Origin: Melitaea cinxia
Lineage: Eukaryota > Arthropoda > Insecta > Lepidoptera > Nymphalidae
Assembly (NCBI RefSeq): GCF_905220565.1
Contig: NC_059406.1
Span: forward strand, 12,286,001 to 12,350,000
DNA: 64,000 bases
Direction: 5' to 3'
Shown: positions 35,634 to 46,885 of the stretch, in pieces
Layout of the letters: each line of letters opens with the position of its first letter
How positions within the stretch are numbered: the first letter of the stretch is position 1
Notes under the pieces: model-generated
Database searches by the model: none
Told to the model about the DNA's origin: nothing
Seen by the model: the letters and a program-made list of their open reading frames with translations, nothing else
Position numbers and translations under genes: made by a program

Positions 35634-36494
35634 AATGAAATTAAAAAGAGTGTGATGTCCAATTAATTACCAATGTCAATTCATAGAGACAGACATACGT
35701 GAATGCTGATAGCGTTAATTTCTGTAGATTTAGGATTCAACTTTTATTCGTTTAATACTTTTAATTGAAAAAATATATATTTACTCACTCTTACTACACT
35801 CACTCTCACTTCTTACTCATAACGCAATTTCTATTTAATTTTGTTACTATATTTATCCGTCTAAAGAACTTGAAACATCTTCAATACTTTTAAAATACAA
35901 GTTAGTATTACACTGTATACTATACTAACTTGTCAAAAAATTCAAAAGACATTGTCGACAAAATAGATGAATGCATACTTTATGACTATTCGTATAAAGA
36001 ACTGTAACGTAAAACGAATATTGCTAGATTTTTAATTTGCTTAATTGCATCCAAGTCTCTAAAACTTCTTGAATAAGCTATTCTAAATCAATAAAAGCCA
36101 GAAAGCTGAAACTGATACCGGAGGTAGGTAGCGCAAGAAACTTTTCTTTGTATTTTCACCCACAATCTTGATACTTGTTGATTCCCCCTACAAGAAAATA
36201 ATAAACCCTTCCCCACGAAAACTCGTCGTCAAGAATTTATTGCTCGCCATAAATATTAAAAAGTTTCAACGCATAAATCTCAGCTTTTAATATCACGAAG
36301 GCACAAACATATGCCGCAATATTGCTTGTTCCTTTGCGTAATGATCAAAGATTTATATCGCGTTCATATTGACTTTTATATTTGGAAATAGAAAAAAATA
36401 TATAAAGGTAGCATGATTTAATAATAATGATATTCGTTTATTACAAAACAAAATAAATTTTACAAATAAATATGTTTGATGACAAGCGAAAAAC
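35634..36494. other. No gene seen
   Basis: AT-rich unique sequence. No ORF of note. Confidence 0.5.
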
Positions 36495-36814
36495 AACCGA
36501 CTTCAATTTACCACGACAAGTAATTTACCTTAGGTAGTCAAAAAAAATCATCAAGTGAATACGCATTATTCAAAAAGTAATCAAGTAACTACGTTGAATA
36601 ACTTAAAAAGTAAGAAGGTAAGTAGGCAGTAAAGTCTAAGAAGAGTAGGTACTCGTCAGAGCTCGATCAAATTTAAACGCCACAACCTACATGACAAGCA
36701 CCAGCCTTAGATTAACAAAGGAATCAGTACATCCAGTAGGTATAAAGTTATGAGGTAACATACATACATAAAAAACATTCGAATTGACTACCTCCTCCAT
36801 TTTCGAAGGCGGTT
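36495..36814 (-). mobile_element. Family G repeat, partial
   Basis: aaccgacttcaattta at the left and gaaggcggtt at the right with one interior monomer. Rearranged relative to the full-length copies. Confidence 0.65.
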
Positions 36815-37228
36815 AAATATATTTTACAAATAAATTATCCATCGAAGCTCTTAAAAGAATACTCATACAAATGACAAATGATATGTTTATAGATTATGTG
36901 GTTCATTCTAACTATATATTGTCTATAGCTTTATCTGTAAAAAAAAAAACAAAGGGTTCTTTAATATACATGACTGTGTTTGCTGGCTTTACGTAATTGT
37001 TTCGAACAACCGTACCTCACCAACCCTTCAATATAGGGATTAAAAGAACAAAAAGAGAAGCGAGTTTCAATAACGGAGCAAACAGTAATCTCTGCGGGAT
37101 TACAGCGATGAACTGCGGACTCGTGGGGTGATCTGCCTTAAACTACCATTACTATTTTAGTTTTTAATAGTTTACTATCCTTTGACTTTACTTGCAATAT
37201 AACAAATCAAAAAAATCAATTTGTTTTT
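36815..37228. other. No gene seen
   Basis: Mixed-composition unique sequence. 36990-37140 is less AT-rich (agagaagcgagtttcaataa) and may be conserved non-coding DNA. Confidence 0.35.
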
Positions 37229-37861
37229 AATCGACTTCAAAAAAAGAGGGGGTTCTCAATTAGACTGCACGTTTCTTTTTTTTTAACCGACTTCCAAAAA
37301 AGGAGGAGGTTCTCAATTCAACTGTATTTTTTTTTTATGTATGTTACATCAGAACTTTTGATCGGGTGGACCGATTTCGACAAATTTTGTTTTAATCGAA
37401 AGGTGGTGCGTGCCAATTGGTCCCATTTAAATTTTTTTCAGATCTAACAACTAATTTTCGAGTTATATCTAATAATGCGTTTTTACTTGACGCTTTTTTC
37501 GTCGACTTGCGTTGTATTATACCGCATAACTTTTTACTAAATGTACCGATTTTGATAATTCTTTTTTTGTTGGAAAGAAGATATCCCTAGTTTGGTACCA
37601 TAATAAGGAAACCAGGATCTGATGATGGAATCCCAGAGAAATCGAGGGAAACTCTCGAAAATCCGCAATAACTTTTTACTGAGTGTACCGATTTTGATAA
37701 TTTTTAATTTAATCGAAAGCTGATGTTTATCATGTGGTCACATATAAATTTTATCGAGATCTGATAACCACTTTTTGAGTAATCTTTGATAACGCGTAGT
37801 TACTTGACTATTTTTTCGTCGATCTACGTTGTATTACTCGTCGATGTAATTGAAGTCGGTT
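37229..37861 (+). mobile_element. Family G repeat, full-length copy (37285-37861) with extra 5' piece
   Basis: A short 5' fragment (aatcgacttcaaaaaaagag) at 37229 precedes a 577-bp copy that runs AACCGACTTCC... to GAAGTCGGTT. Two interior monomers are visible: cgtcgacttgcgttgtatta and cgtcgatctacgttgtatta mark the end of each. The hairpin gtttgcgagcaaac follows just outside. Confidence 0.82.
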
Positions 37862-38070
37862 TTTTTTCGTTTGCGAGCAAACACAATTATTCTTAATTAA
37901 TACAAATTTTGATGATTCTTTTATACAAAAGCTGATGCTTCTTATGTAACCCCATTAAAATTTGAGCGAGCTCTGACGAGTAGTTTTGGGTTAACCCTGA
38001 TAATAGCATTTCATTAATTATTTTATCGACTAAGTATATTGGTGATGTCCACATTTTTTTTATTATATAG

Positions 38071-38360
38071 CCTCTCTTCCTGTCGGTGTCGTAAGAGGCG
38101 ACTAAGGGATAACACAGTACCACTACCACCTTGGAACTTAAAAAGCCGACCGGTGGCGGGATAACCATCCAACTGCTGGCTTTGAAATACACAGGCCGAA
38201 GACGGGCAACAGCGTCTTCGGTGCGACAAAGCTAGCCCTGTGGTCACCAACCCGCCTGCCCAGCGTGATAACTATGGGCAAAACTTGGCGTGAACTTATG
38301 GAGGCCTATGTCCAGTAGTGGATTGCGAAAGGCTGCTGTGATGATGATGACGATGATGAC
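38071..38360 (+). mobile_element. SINE-like retroposon, family A, 5'-truncated
   Basis: Begins inside the consensus (cctctcttcctgtcggtgtc) and ends in (GATGAC/GATGAT)n. A possible direct repeat ACATTTTTTT flanks it. ORFs inside are repeat-derived. Confidence 0.8.
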
Positions 38361-38709
38361 ATTTTTTTACTTGTCGATGTATTGATGATTAAAGTTTTTT
38401 TTTGTTTAATTACAAACACAATCATTAGTCTCATCATACCAGTATCTGTTATCAATGTTTCTAAATTGTCTATTTTTTATATGTTTGAAATAAGGGTAAT
38501 AACATAAAAGTTAAATTAGATAAATAATTTGTTATAATTAAAAATACTTACAATATATAAGGCGTTCGACTCCTAAGTAGGCATAATAGATAACGTTTTG
38601 CATTGAAAAAATTGCCTAGCCCGTTTTTTAATTTAACTAGACGAGCTACTTTGATAGGCTCGTTACGCATGATACCTTTCGTGAGCGCATAAGCGCGGCT
38701 ATAATTTAA

Positions 38710-39036
38710 TCTATACAAATAAATACAAATGAAGTTTTTGTTTTTAATGTTAAAATAACCTCTTTTTAACAAATGCATGTGGATGTATAGACGGTACATA
38801 TACCAAAATAACATTTTTTACAATTTTTGTCTGTCTGTCTCTCTGTATGTTTGTTCCGGCTAATCTCTGAAACGGCTGGACCGATTTTGACGGGACTTTC
38901 ACTGGCAGATAGCTGATGTAATAAGGAGTAGGTTAGGCTACTTTTATTTTAGAAATTTATTTATTTTATAACTCTGCGAATTGATTAATAACTTTTTTGT
39001 TAAATTCCTCGCGAACGTACTCGCGGACACAACTAG
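38710..39036 (+). mobile_element. Helitron-like element, family H1
   Basis: TCTATACAAATAAATACAAA start and CACAACTAG end. Interior tgtctgtctctctgta and ggctggaccgattttg. Confidence 0.7.
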
Positions 39037-40849
39037 TTTACAATAAAAAACATTTTATGAGAAAGAAAATTCGTTTATATATACGGTTCTTTGGTTGTAT
39101 GCGGCAGTTAATATTAATATTTCACTTCTTATTCGTTTTTTTTTTTGGCTTAGAAAAATATCATTGGACGATTATGCAGAAGTATATTGCCAGAGTAGCT
39201 CGTATATTAAGACAAAGTAAAATTTTAAAAAGGGCTAGGAATTATATTGTCACGTTTAACGTGATCTTTAACACTTACAGAACCCCACATTTGAACTAAA
39301 CGCAGTTAAGAGTCGAACACCTTATATGTATACACTTGCCTCTTAGCTTTTTTTAAATTAACTTACAAACAGGTAACAAAGAATATACTAATAAGAAAAG
39401 CTTTAAACCTTAAAATAACTATTAGCGCAAATTAGATCTCTCGCTTTAGATTTTAATAAAAAATTCAATCCGACATTAATTGTTGGTCTACAAAAGAAGC
39501 CATTAGCTCCGAAACTCCACGGGAGGTAGTAAAACTTGATGGAAAATCTCCATGGAAATCAACGGATGGCGACTTTTGATTAATTAGCGCCATTCTTTCT
39601 TCGTTGAGACGACAGGAAGCGCCGCCATTAATCCCTACAAAACAATATGGCGGTTTTTGACGGTTTATGTCCGAATAAAACCGGTAACTTGATCGAGGAT
39701 TAAATTTTGGACTTCAAATTTGATTTCTCTGGATAATATGAGGAGAGTAATATACGTATAACTGCTTAGTAATTATTATGTTATTCTATATTTAAAATTT
39801 TTTTCGAACTTATCATCAAATTTTACGTAAAATTAAACTAATATGTTTGGGTGATTTAAAATTTATTGTGTTAAAAAGAAAATTTTGAAAATGCCTTAAC
39901 AGGATTTATAATTCTGTGTGTTGTGTTATATACCTTTTTATTCTCCAAATTTATTATTATGTGGCTCAAATAAAATAACATATTGCGTACAAAACAATAA
40001 TTTTTATTAATGTCTTAAAATGTTAAATCAAACTCTTCCTACTTGAAAACAAATAGGAAGTCACTTTTGATTCGTTTTAAAACTTTTTCAAAAGACATCT
40101 GGAAGCTTCAATCAGAACAAATTAAGGAGAAACCTACTGCTACTAATTGATACTCATCAACGCCGCGTTTCATTACTTCCTAATTGTTTTTAAAACAGCT
40201 TCCCGTTAATTTGTCGTTTGTTACCGGTCCTGTTTTATTGCAAGGGGACTTTGTTATTGGTTTTCTTGTAATCTTTATACAATTTACTTTTATCTTTTAA
40301 ACTTTAAGTGCAGACAACACAATCACACACTATCGATATGTCAGTACAGTATCTACTACCGCAAAATAGTAATAAACACCTACTACAATGAAAAAGGACA
40401 ATTAAGCTAAAAGAGAATGAAGACAATTGACTAACAAATAGGTACCTACTAAATAAGAAAATAATTTTTACATGTGGTATTTATCTTTGATGAAACTATA
40501 CAACAATATCCACTATACATCAAAGACGAGCAAAATATTTAATTTCAATTTTACCTACAGAAGACAAAGAGAGAAAGAGAAATAAGGATACAAAAAATGT
40601 TAACTTGATCAACGGGCTTAAATCCTAGCCAAATTACATCGTTCTTTTTAGTATTATGTCTCTAAGCGCCGCATATGCAAGGTTTTAAACGTAAAACCGT
40701 TGTAATTTTTCCACTTCTCGTTTAGATTCGTGTATCTCGAAAGTGTAATCTGATTAACACTTTGTTATTCGAATTTTAATGACAGATTTATTTGGATTCA
40801 GCAAATTCTTGGCTCTTAAGCTTTGAGTAAAGATTATAAAAGTAAGTAA
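39037..40849. other. Gene-free; less AT-rich patches
   Basis: 39470-39720 (cgccattctttcttcgttga, gacaggaagcgccgcc, atatggcggtttttgacgg) and 40020-40260 are compositionally distinct and unique-looking, possible conserved non-coding DNA. No supported gene; the 100-codon ORF at 38997-39299 starts inside a Helitron-like end. Confidence 0.35.
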
Positions 40850-41335
40850 AAAATAATAATTAAAAATAAAGAAAAAACCCGCCTGCGTGAAGAATAACTA
40901 ATAGAAAATCAACTGAATAAGCTGGAACAAGATAAAAATTCAATATGCACACAAAGTCAGCGAAATAAATAGAAACAATATCAAACATTTTGTGCTGTAC
41001 ATTTAAAATATATTAATACGGTAGTCCTTCGAAACTTTATGCAACGTCGTACATAACATGCTGTCGGAGACATGCACAAAGAGAGAATGATTTGACTTAT
41101 CCTTCAATTTCATGCCTCCGACTGCATATTATCTACGACGTTGCATAAAGTTTCGAAGGACTACCGTATTAATATATTTTAAATGTACAGCACAAAATGT
41201 TTGATATTGTTTCTATTTATTTCGCTGACTTTGTGTGCATATTGAATTTTTATCTTGTTCCAGCTTATTCAGTTGATTTTCTATTAGTTATTCTTCACGC
41301 AGGCGGGTTTTTTCTTTATTTTTAATTATTATTTT
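40850..41335. repeat. Very long foldback: about 200-bp perfect inverted arms
   Basis: Left arm from about 40850 and right arm to about 41335. From 40871 to about 41056 and its partner about 41133-41315, I could read no mismatch. The stem continues with a few mismatches to about 41075/41110, around a spacer of about 34 nt. A transcript across it would be a long dsRNA hairpin. The right arm starts 13 bp from a Helitron helicase stop. Confidence 0.93.
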
Positions 41336-41347
41336 ATTTATGTCTTT

Positions 41348-41522
41348 TTAGTCAGACAAATTACGTAATCGGTTCAATTCATTAAAACAGTTTACATCAT
41401 GTGGTTGATTAAGTAATTTTTTAGGATCAAGAGAACTGATAACAAGCCCGGAGAAAGATCTCACTCTGCTCAAAGCAACGTAAGCCTGACCTTTAGCAAA
41501 TAGGTGACTGCTTAAGTCAACA
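41348..41522 (-). pseudogene. Helitron helicase (Pif1-type) C-terminal remnant
   Basis: Reads VVDLSSHLFAKGQAYVALSR, then VRSFSGLVISSLDPKKLLN and a stop at 41348-41350. The G.AYVALSRVRS..GL motif is the conserved final motif of the Pif1-family helicase in Helitron Rep-Hel proteins. Only the last roughly 58 codons remain. Confidence 0.85.
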
Positions 41523-41779
41523 ACTATTAGTTTTAATATAATGAAATTATTATTAAAATTATTTGTTTGTATTTGGTATTATGTATTTGTTATTGATTTT
41601 ATTAATGTAATTGTAAATTGGTGTGACATTTATTAATTTTTATTTGTAATTTTAATTGTATGTTTTTTTTTAACCATTGTATTTTATTAGAAAGGCTACA
41701 CCCCGAAGTTGATCGTCGCCTAGGAGGCGAGTTTGACATGGCACAGGCGAGGGAAAGAGCAAAGTCCACATTTTTTAAA
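41523..41779. other. No gene seen
   Basis: AT-rich, then a GC-richer piece at 41695-41770 (cgtcgcctaggaggcgag, itself a short palindrome), which I cannot assign. Confidence 0.4.
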
Positions 41780-42128
41780 CTTTAATATTGTATTTCTTTA
41801 TTAGTATTACGGTAATAATAATCATGATATACCTTTTTAAAATCCTTGTATTGTGCCCTTCAATTTGATACCCATATTGTAGTATTCGAGAAAAAAATTT
41901 TTTTATCATTAAATATAATGGTTTCGCGCAGCCCCCATGTTTGATTTTTTTTAATGTCACCTATCTAAGAACACTTGGGCAGCTAAGACGAACCTAACGA
42001 TACCTCAATTATGTAAATCCGTTCAGTGGTTCTGGAAATATGAGGTAGTAAAGAATATTACATACAAATATACATACATACAAGATACGCGCGAAAAACA
42101 TAACCCTTCCTTGGCAGTCGGGTAAAAA
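41780..42128. repeat. Unclassified interspersed-type repeat
   Basis: The words atccgttcagtggttctgg, acatacaagatacgcgcg and ccttggcagtcgggtaaa are ones I recognise from dispersed lepidopteran repeats. There is only one copy here, so this rests on recall. Confidence 0.4.
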
Positions 42129-42483
42129 GAAGGAATGTTCGTTTGTCTCTACTATCTGCAGTTCTATGGTAGTATGGAAAAGGAAATATTTTTTTCTCCA
42201 AAGAAAATACTCTTAAAATTACGTATTCCTGATTGGTGTTCTCACATGAATTCTTCGATACGACGCTATCCTAATGTAAGCTAAGTAAAAATAAAATTCA
42301 AGTGAAATAACAAATCACGTCTTTTAAAATGCCATTTCCACGTGAACTACGTTAACTAATATGCATAACATTTTCTATCATTTTATTTACTCGTATATGT
42401 ATAATTTAGGCTTGTAAAAACGAGGTCAACAGCCAAACCCAACTTGACTAGATAGCTATTGGGAAACTCCGAAGTGTCTTTTC

Positions 42484-42912
42484 GTGCAGTCTTCTTCCTC
42501 AGTACCTGAAGAACAAAGTGCGTGTTGCCATGACATACAGTCAGAAACACGGTCGCTAACTATGAGCTTTATAAGAAGGTTCAGTATATGCTTGGATTCT
42601 CTATACGCGATCAAATCAGGAATGAGGACATACATACGTAGAAGAACCATCCATAGCTCAACGGATCACAAAGCTGAATTGACAATGGTTGGGGCACATA
42701 GGTCGAACAACCGATGGATACTGAAGCCCATATGTGTTAGAATGGTGGCCTCGCACCAATAAGCGCCCTAGGTGGCCAGGTGATAGCAAATAGGTAACGG
42801 CAATCGACCACCGCTTGATGCAAGCGGTGCTAGATCGTGTAAGGTGGAAGACCTCGCAAGAGATCTATGTCCGTCTATGGACGTCCATTGGTTGAAAATT
42901 ATGATGATAATG
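42484..42912 (+). pseudogene. RTE-type LINE, C-terminal ORF remnant and 3' end
   Basis: In shifted frames it reads LRIT-like ...KLN.QWLGHIGRTTDG, VLEWWPRTNKR and ...DHRLMQAVLDRVRWKTSQEI, the usual tail of RTE-clade reverse transcriptases (Q.AGHI.R..D.RW....L.W.PR). Stops and frameshifts interrupt it. It ends at an ATGATGATAATG-type tail. Confidence 0.75.
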
Positions 42913-43640
42913 TAGTATTTTGAACTTTGTGTCTTTCGAAATTAAATTGGGTGCAAAATCTTTTAATTTTGAAGTAGGACAGAAGAAAATATACTGCTCA
43001 ATGTCTGGAATTGCCCTACAAGCGTATTACCTTAAGCTTAGAAGATCATAGACAAATAAGACAGCTTTCAAATAGGGGTATGTTCCTGTGATGAGTAACT
43101 AGATCATCGTCATCAAAGTCGAGACGTGTTTCTATATCTTTTCTGTGCCAATTTATATCTGTAGTATAGAACTACAGTAATATAGAACTAATATTGTCAC
43201 TTTAATGAATAGATCTTATATTTTCTTTTTAATTTAGAGTATTGGCAAAACAAGACTATACAACTAACATAATATCGTAACTTAATTCAGCCTATTGTAT
43301 ATTGTTGGTTGACATTTATTTCGCCCGCTTCGTTCACCGTAACTAATCGCTAACCGCGATGTGACGAATATCATTTTATGAATTTACCATTTACAGCTTT
43401 GACATTCTTATTAAAGTCTCTGTGGAATTATCATACAACTCAAAAAAAATTATACGAAAATATAAAAATTACGTAAATCGGTTATTTGACACGAGTCAGG
43501 TTTTATGTAAGACTCGTATAAGCCCTGACTAGAAAAAAACCTCAATCTTACAGAATACCACAGCTAAATAAAACTGATCTCTAGTATTGTCGTGTTCTTG
43601 GTGGTGAGGAAGACGTCCAGAGCTCCGAGGGATGAGATAC
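42913..43640. other. No gene seen
   Basis: AT-rich to mixed composition. No domain-bearing ORF. Confidence 0.45.
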
Positions 43641-43700
43641 ATCCCGATATCTATCATCCCGATACCTATCATCCCGATATCTATCATCCCGATATCTCCG
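43641..43700. repeat. Minisatellite: four 15-bp units ATCCCGATATCTATC
   Basis: Units at 43641, 43656, 43671 and 43686, with one substitution in the second and a diverged end in the last. Because 15 is a multiple of 3, ORFs on both strands show repeats; these are not genes. Confidence 0.93.
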
Positions 43701-44475
43701 AGAGCGTGGATAAAGTCGGCAAGACTGCAACGCCACGCGCATGCAATACTCATGTACCGTAACCGCTTACTATACTATCAGTCAGATCGTACGCTTGTTT
43801 GCCATCTCATAACAATATAATAAACAAAATTCACAAATCGATATACAAAAATTTAACACATTAACAGCGTGACGCTAGGTCAGCGTCTATAATCACAGAC
43901 ATGGCATTTATCGGATCAAATTAGTGGTTAGGACAAGTGATAAAAACGTGGGGTGCTAACCCCTCGTACGTTATAATGATATTAATACGTAACCTCGAAT
44001 TATTTCCAATGGGGTGGGCGTAGGAAGGTGTACAACTGTACATTACTATATTCAATAGGGATCTGATTTCGGACGAAACGCTTCTCTTATTGTTCATTGG
44101 CGACCGTCTATGTTACGATTATTTTTGAATATTCTAGCAGAGCATTTTTGGCTTTAAAATATATATTGAAACTCATCATTATAAGTCGTCTTTGTTATTT
44201 TATCTTATATCTCAACATTAGATCTAAAAATAATATAAAATAATTTACAAGTAGGTGTAGTATACATGACTTCATTATGAAATTTTCTGAATAAAAAAAT
44301 TGTAGGAGTCTGACAGTATAAATTTTTTGCTAATTCATGTATTTTTTGAAGTTGCTCTCTGTTTAAATACCCATCACTGCTAATGTACTATACGTACTGA
44401 AATAAACGTTAATATAGTAATCGTAACATTTTTTTTTCGAAACAGTCTTATCTCTAAATACATTCTTATAAAAAA
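43701..44475. other. No gene seen
   Basis: Unique-looking sequence. A less AT-rich segment lies at 43865-44110. Nothing codes. Confidence 0.4.
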
Positions 44476-44793
44476 CTAGCTGACTCGGCAAACGTTGTCT
44501 TGCCGCTAAACGCGATTTAAAAATAGGGGTAGTATAGGTGGTAGAAGGGTGAAAATTTAGGGTTGTATGTATTTTTCAGCGTTAAATAATAATAAAATAA
44601 AAAATAAATAATTTATCTAAAAATTAAAATATATTAGGGGTGGACTAACCTTAACATTTAGGGAGATGAAAAATAGATGTTGTTCGATTCTCAGACCTAC
44701 CCAATATGCACACAAAATTTCATGAGAATCGGTCAAGCCGTTTCGAAGGAGTTTAACTACAAACACCGCGACACGAGAATTTTATATATTAGA
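44476..44793 (-). mobile_element. Helitron-like element, family H2, longer copy (318 bp)
   Basis: On the minus strand it begins TCTAATATATAAAATTCTCG and ends ...gccgagtcagctag. Compared with the 204-206-bp copies it has extra interior sequence, so the short ones are likely internal-deletion derivatives. Confidence 0.75.
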
Positions 44794-45920
44794 TTACAAA
44801 CTTTTTAGGCCTTTGTGTTTTTAACTAGGTATACGTTACATAATATTTTGTGCACGTTCCAAACCAAACAAAGACGATTTCAATTAAGAAACTGAAGCGT
44901 TAAAAGTCGAAACAACACTCGAGAAAATGGGAGAAAATTAAAAAGTAATAAAAATACAAATGAGCTGCTTTCAATCATCCCTCTGACAACTGGCGGGGGT
45001 GGGGGTGTCACATGAGATTAAAAAGTTTGACGAGCTCCCACGGAAATTAGCATTTCACTCCTGCGCTTCATTTACATAGATACAGTCATGTCTAACTTTC
45101 AATGCTGCTAGAAAAATGTATTTTTCCTGCTGACACTGTGTATGTGTAGCTTATACTTACATTATAAATAATTTTATGAGTTTGAATTATCTTAGAAAAA
45201 TAAATAAAAAAGAGAGACGTAGAGCTTGTACTCTAAAAATTTATAATGTCATGGTTTTGGATGTACCGTGAATTAAATATATTCTAAGTATAGTTTAAAT
45301 TGAATCGTAAGCCATTTCAAGATGAAAATAACAAACAACAGTTTAATTTCGTGACTATGTCCAAAATTGTTAGAAGAAGAATTTACGTTTTAATTACTGG
45401 CTATGTAGTATACAAATATATGTCGGTCAAATACTTTCATTTTGTTCACATAAATTTAAAAATATTACAAAATTCTTTTCATTAATAATTTTATTTTAAA
45501 TCGCATACAAAAATCATTTTTAAAGTAGATACCTACCTATCTATGTCCGTTATGATAAAATTAATATAAACACTCAAATAATTATGAAAAAGGTAAAATG
45601 TATAAAAGCGTATTGAAAATTCACGAGATTGAGTCTACCGCAGTGTCGAGGGGAAAATGGTAACAGATTTTTATGAAAAATGCTTTTTTTACGTTGGTAA
45701 TTTATTTCACAAGCAGCTAAACAAAAAATGTCCTTCTATTGTGAAGATATTAAAGAAGTACTATATAATCTTATTTGTATGATAATCTTATTTGTGCTAT
45801 TAACTATGTACGATGTCGAATGCCGGTTGCGGATAAATTAATAATGATTTTTGTCACACAGATAAATGTTAATGTTTTAGTTAAGATTCTTTTGTATTTT
45901 AATTAAAAAAAGTAAATTAT
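44794..45920. other. No gene seen; G-rich patch
   Basis: 44990-45070 contains ggcgggggtgggggtgtcac next to atypically balanced sequence; possible regulatory DNA, unproven. The ORF at 45300-45485 has no features. Confidence 0.4.
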
Positions 45921-46069
45921 CAGCGTCTTCGGTGCGACAAAGCCAGCCCTGCGGTCACCAACCCAAATGAGTTCGCGCCAGTTCAGAATGGCAAAACAAA
46001 TGAGTTCGCGCCTTGTGGAGCCATACGTCCAGCAGTAGACTGCGATAGCCTGAAGTGATGATAATGATG
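45921..46069 (+). mobile_element. SINE-like retroposon, family A, 3' fragment
   Basis: cagcgtcttcggtgcgacaaa through agtagactgcgatagcctgaa and a GAT-rich tail. AAATTAT flanks both sides (45914-45920, 46070-46076). Contains a short internal duplication of aatgagttcgcgcc. Confidence 0.75.
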
Positions 46070-46104
46070 AAATTATTCAAAGTATAGCCTTCTTATATAT
46101 AATC

Positions 46105-46202
46105 GTTATCCGCCAACCCGCATTGGAGCAGCGTGGTGGATTAAGCTCTGATCCTTGAAACAGGCCTATGCCCAGCATTGGGATATTACAGGCTGAAACG
46201 TA
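46105..46202 (+). mobile_element. tRNA-derived SINE (family T), 3' fragment
   Basis: aacccgcattggagcagcgtgg to ttgggatattacaggctgaa, the conserved 3' half of family T. Confidence 0.7.
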
Positions 46203-46436
46203 ACCGTATAACCTCCATTTTCTTAATCCGTTAAAATAAAATTATTTAATGACTATTAATAAGTGCTGTCACACAATTAAATTGAAAAAAATATCGTATA
46301 TTTTTAAGGTTTAAGTGAATGTTAAAATAATTGTATTTCTCAAACGAAAAAAGCTTCGTTTTTTATGGACTAGTAATAATAGCGTGGGAAGTTGAATAAA
46401 TATTCAATTTAATACCTACCTACGCATTTTATTAGG

Positions 46437-46613
46437 GACTCAAAAGTACTCGTCAGATATCGATCAAATTTAAACAGGACCACTTGATAAGCTGAAGCTT
46501 TCGATTAAAAAAGAATCATCAAAATCAGTACACCCAGTAAAAGTTTGTGAGTTCGATGACAAATAAAAAATACAATCAAATTGAAAACCTCGGCGTTTTT
46601 TGAAGGCGGTTAA
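46437..46613 (-). mobile_element. Family G repeat fragment
   Basis: Interior words (gatcaaatttaaac, agctttcgattaaaa, acacccagtaaaa) and end gaaggcggtt. Confidence 0.6.
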
Positions 46614-46734
46614 AAATATATCCTTAACTTGTTTTAAGATTTAAATGTCAAATATACTATTTACATTATTAAAAAGTTAATCAATTTATTTTAGCATAAA
46701 AGTAAACAAACTAAAATTCTAGGCGTGCATAAAT

Positions 46735-46885
46735 CTTGCAACGATGTTGAAACTCGAGTAGGTACGGTCGGTCGTGTTACCGCGCGCCCGCGGGCAGCTG
46801 TCACTTAATAATTTAATTGTGCATTTCCCTCGCTTTTTCACGACTCTTTCGGCGACAACTCCGGCGGCCATTATGGCGCACAGAA
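46735..46885. promoter_or_regulatory. GC-rich island with palindromic YY1/Pho-like site
   Basis: ttaccgcgcgcccgcgggca at about 46778 and the palindrome gccattatggc at about 46867 (two inverted GCCAT cores) stand out from the AT-rich desert. No ORF. Candidate promoter or Polycomb-type element by composition and motif only. Confidence 0.3.

Noticed and set aside
43641..43700. CRISPR-like spaced repeats
   Set aside because: Direct tandem 15-bp units without spacers in an insect nuclear genome; a minisatellite.
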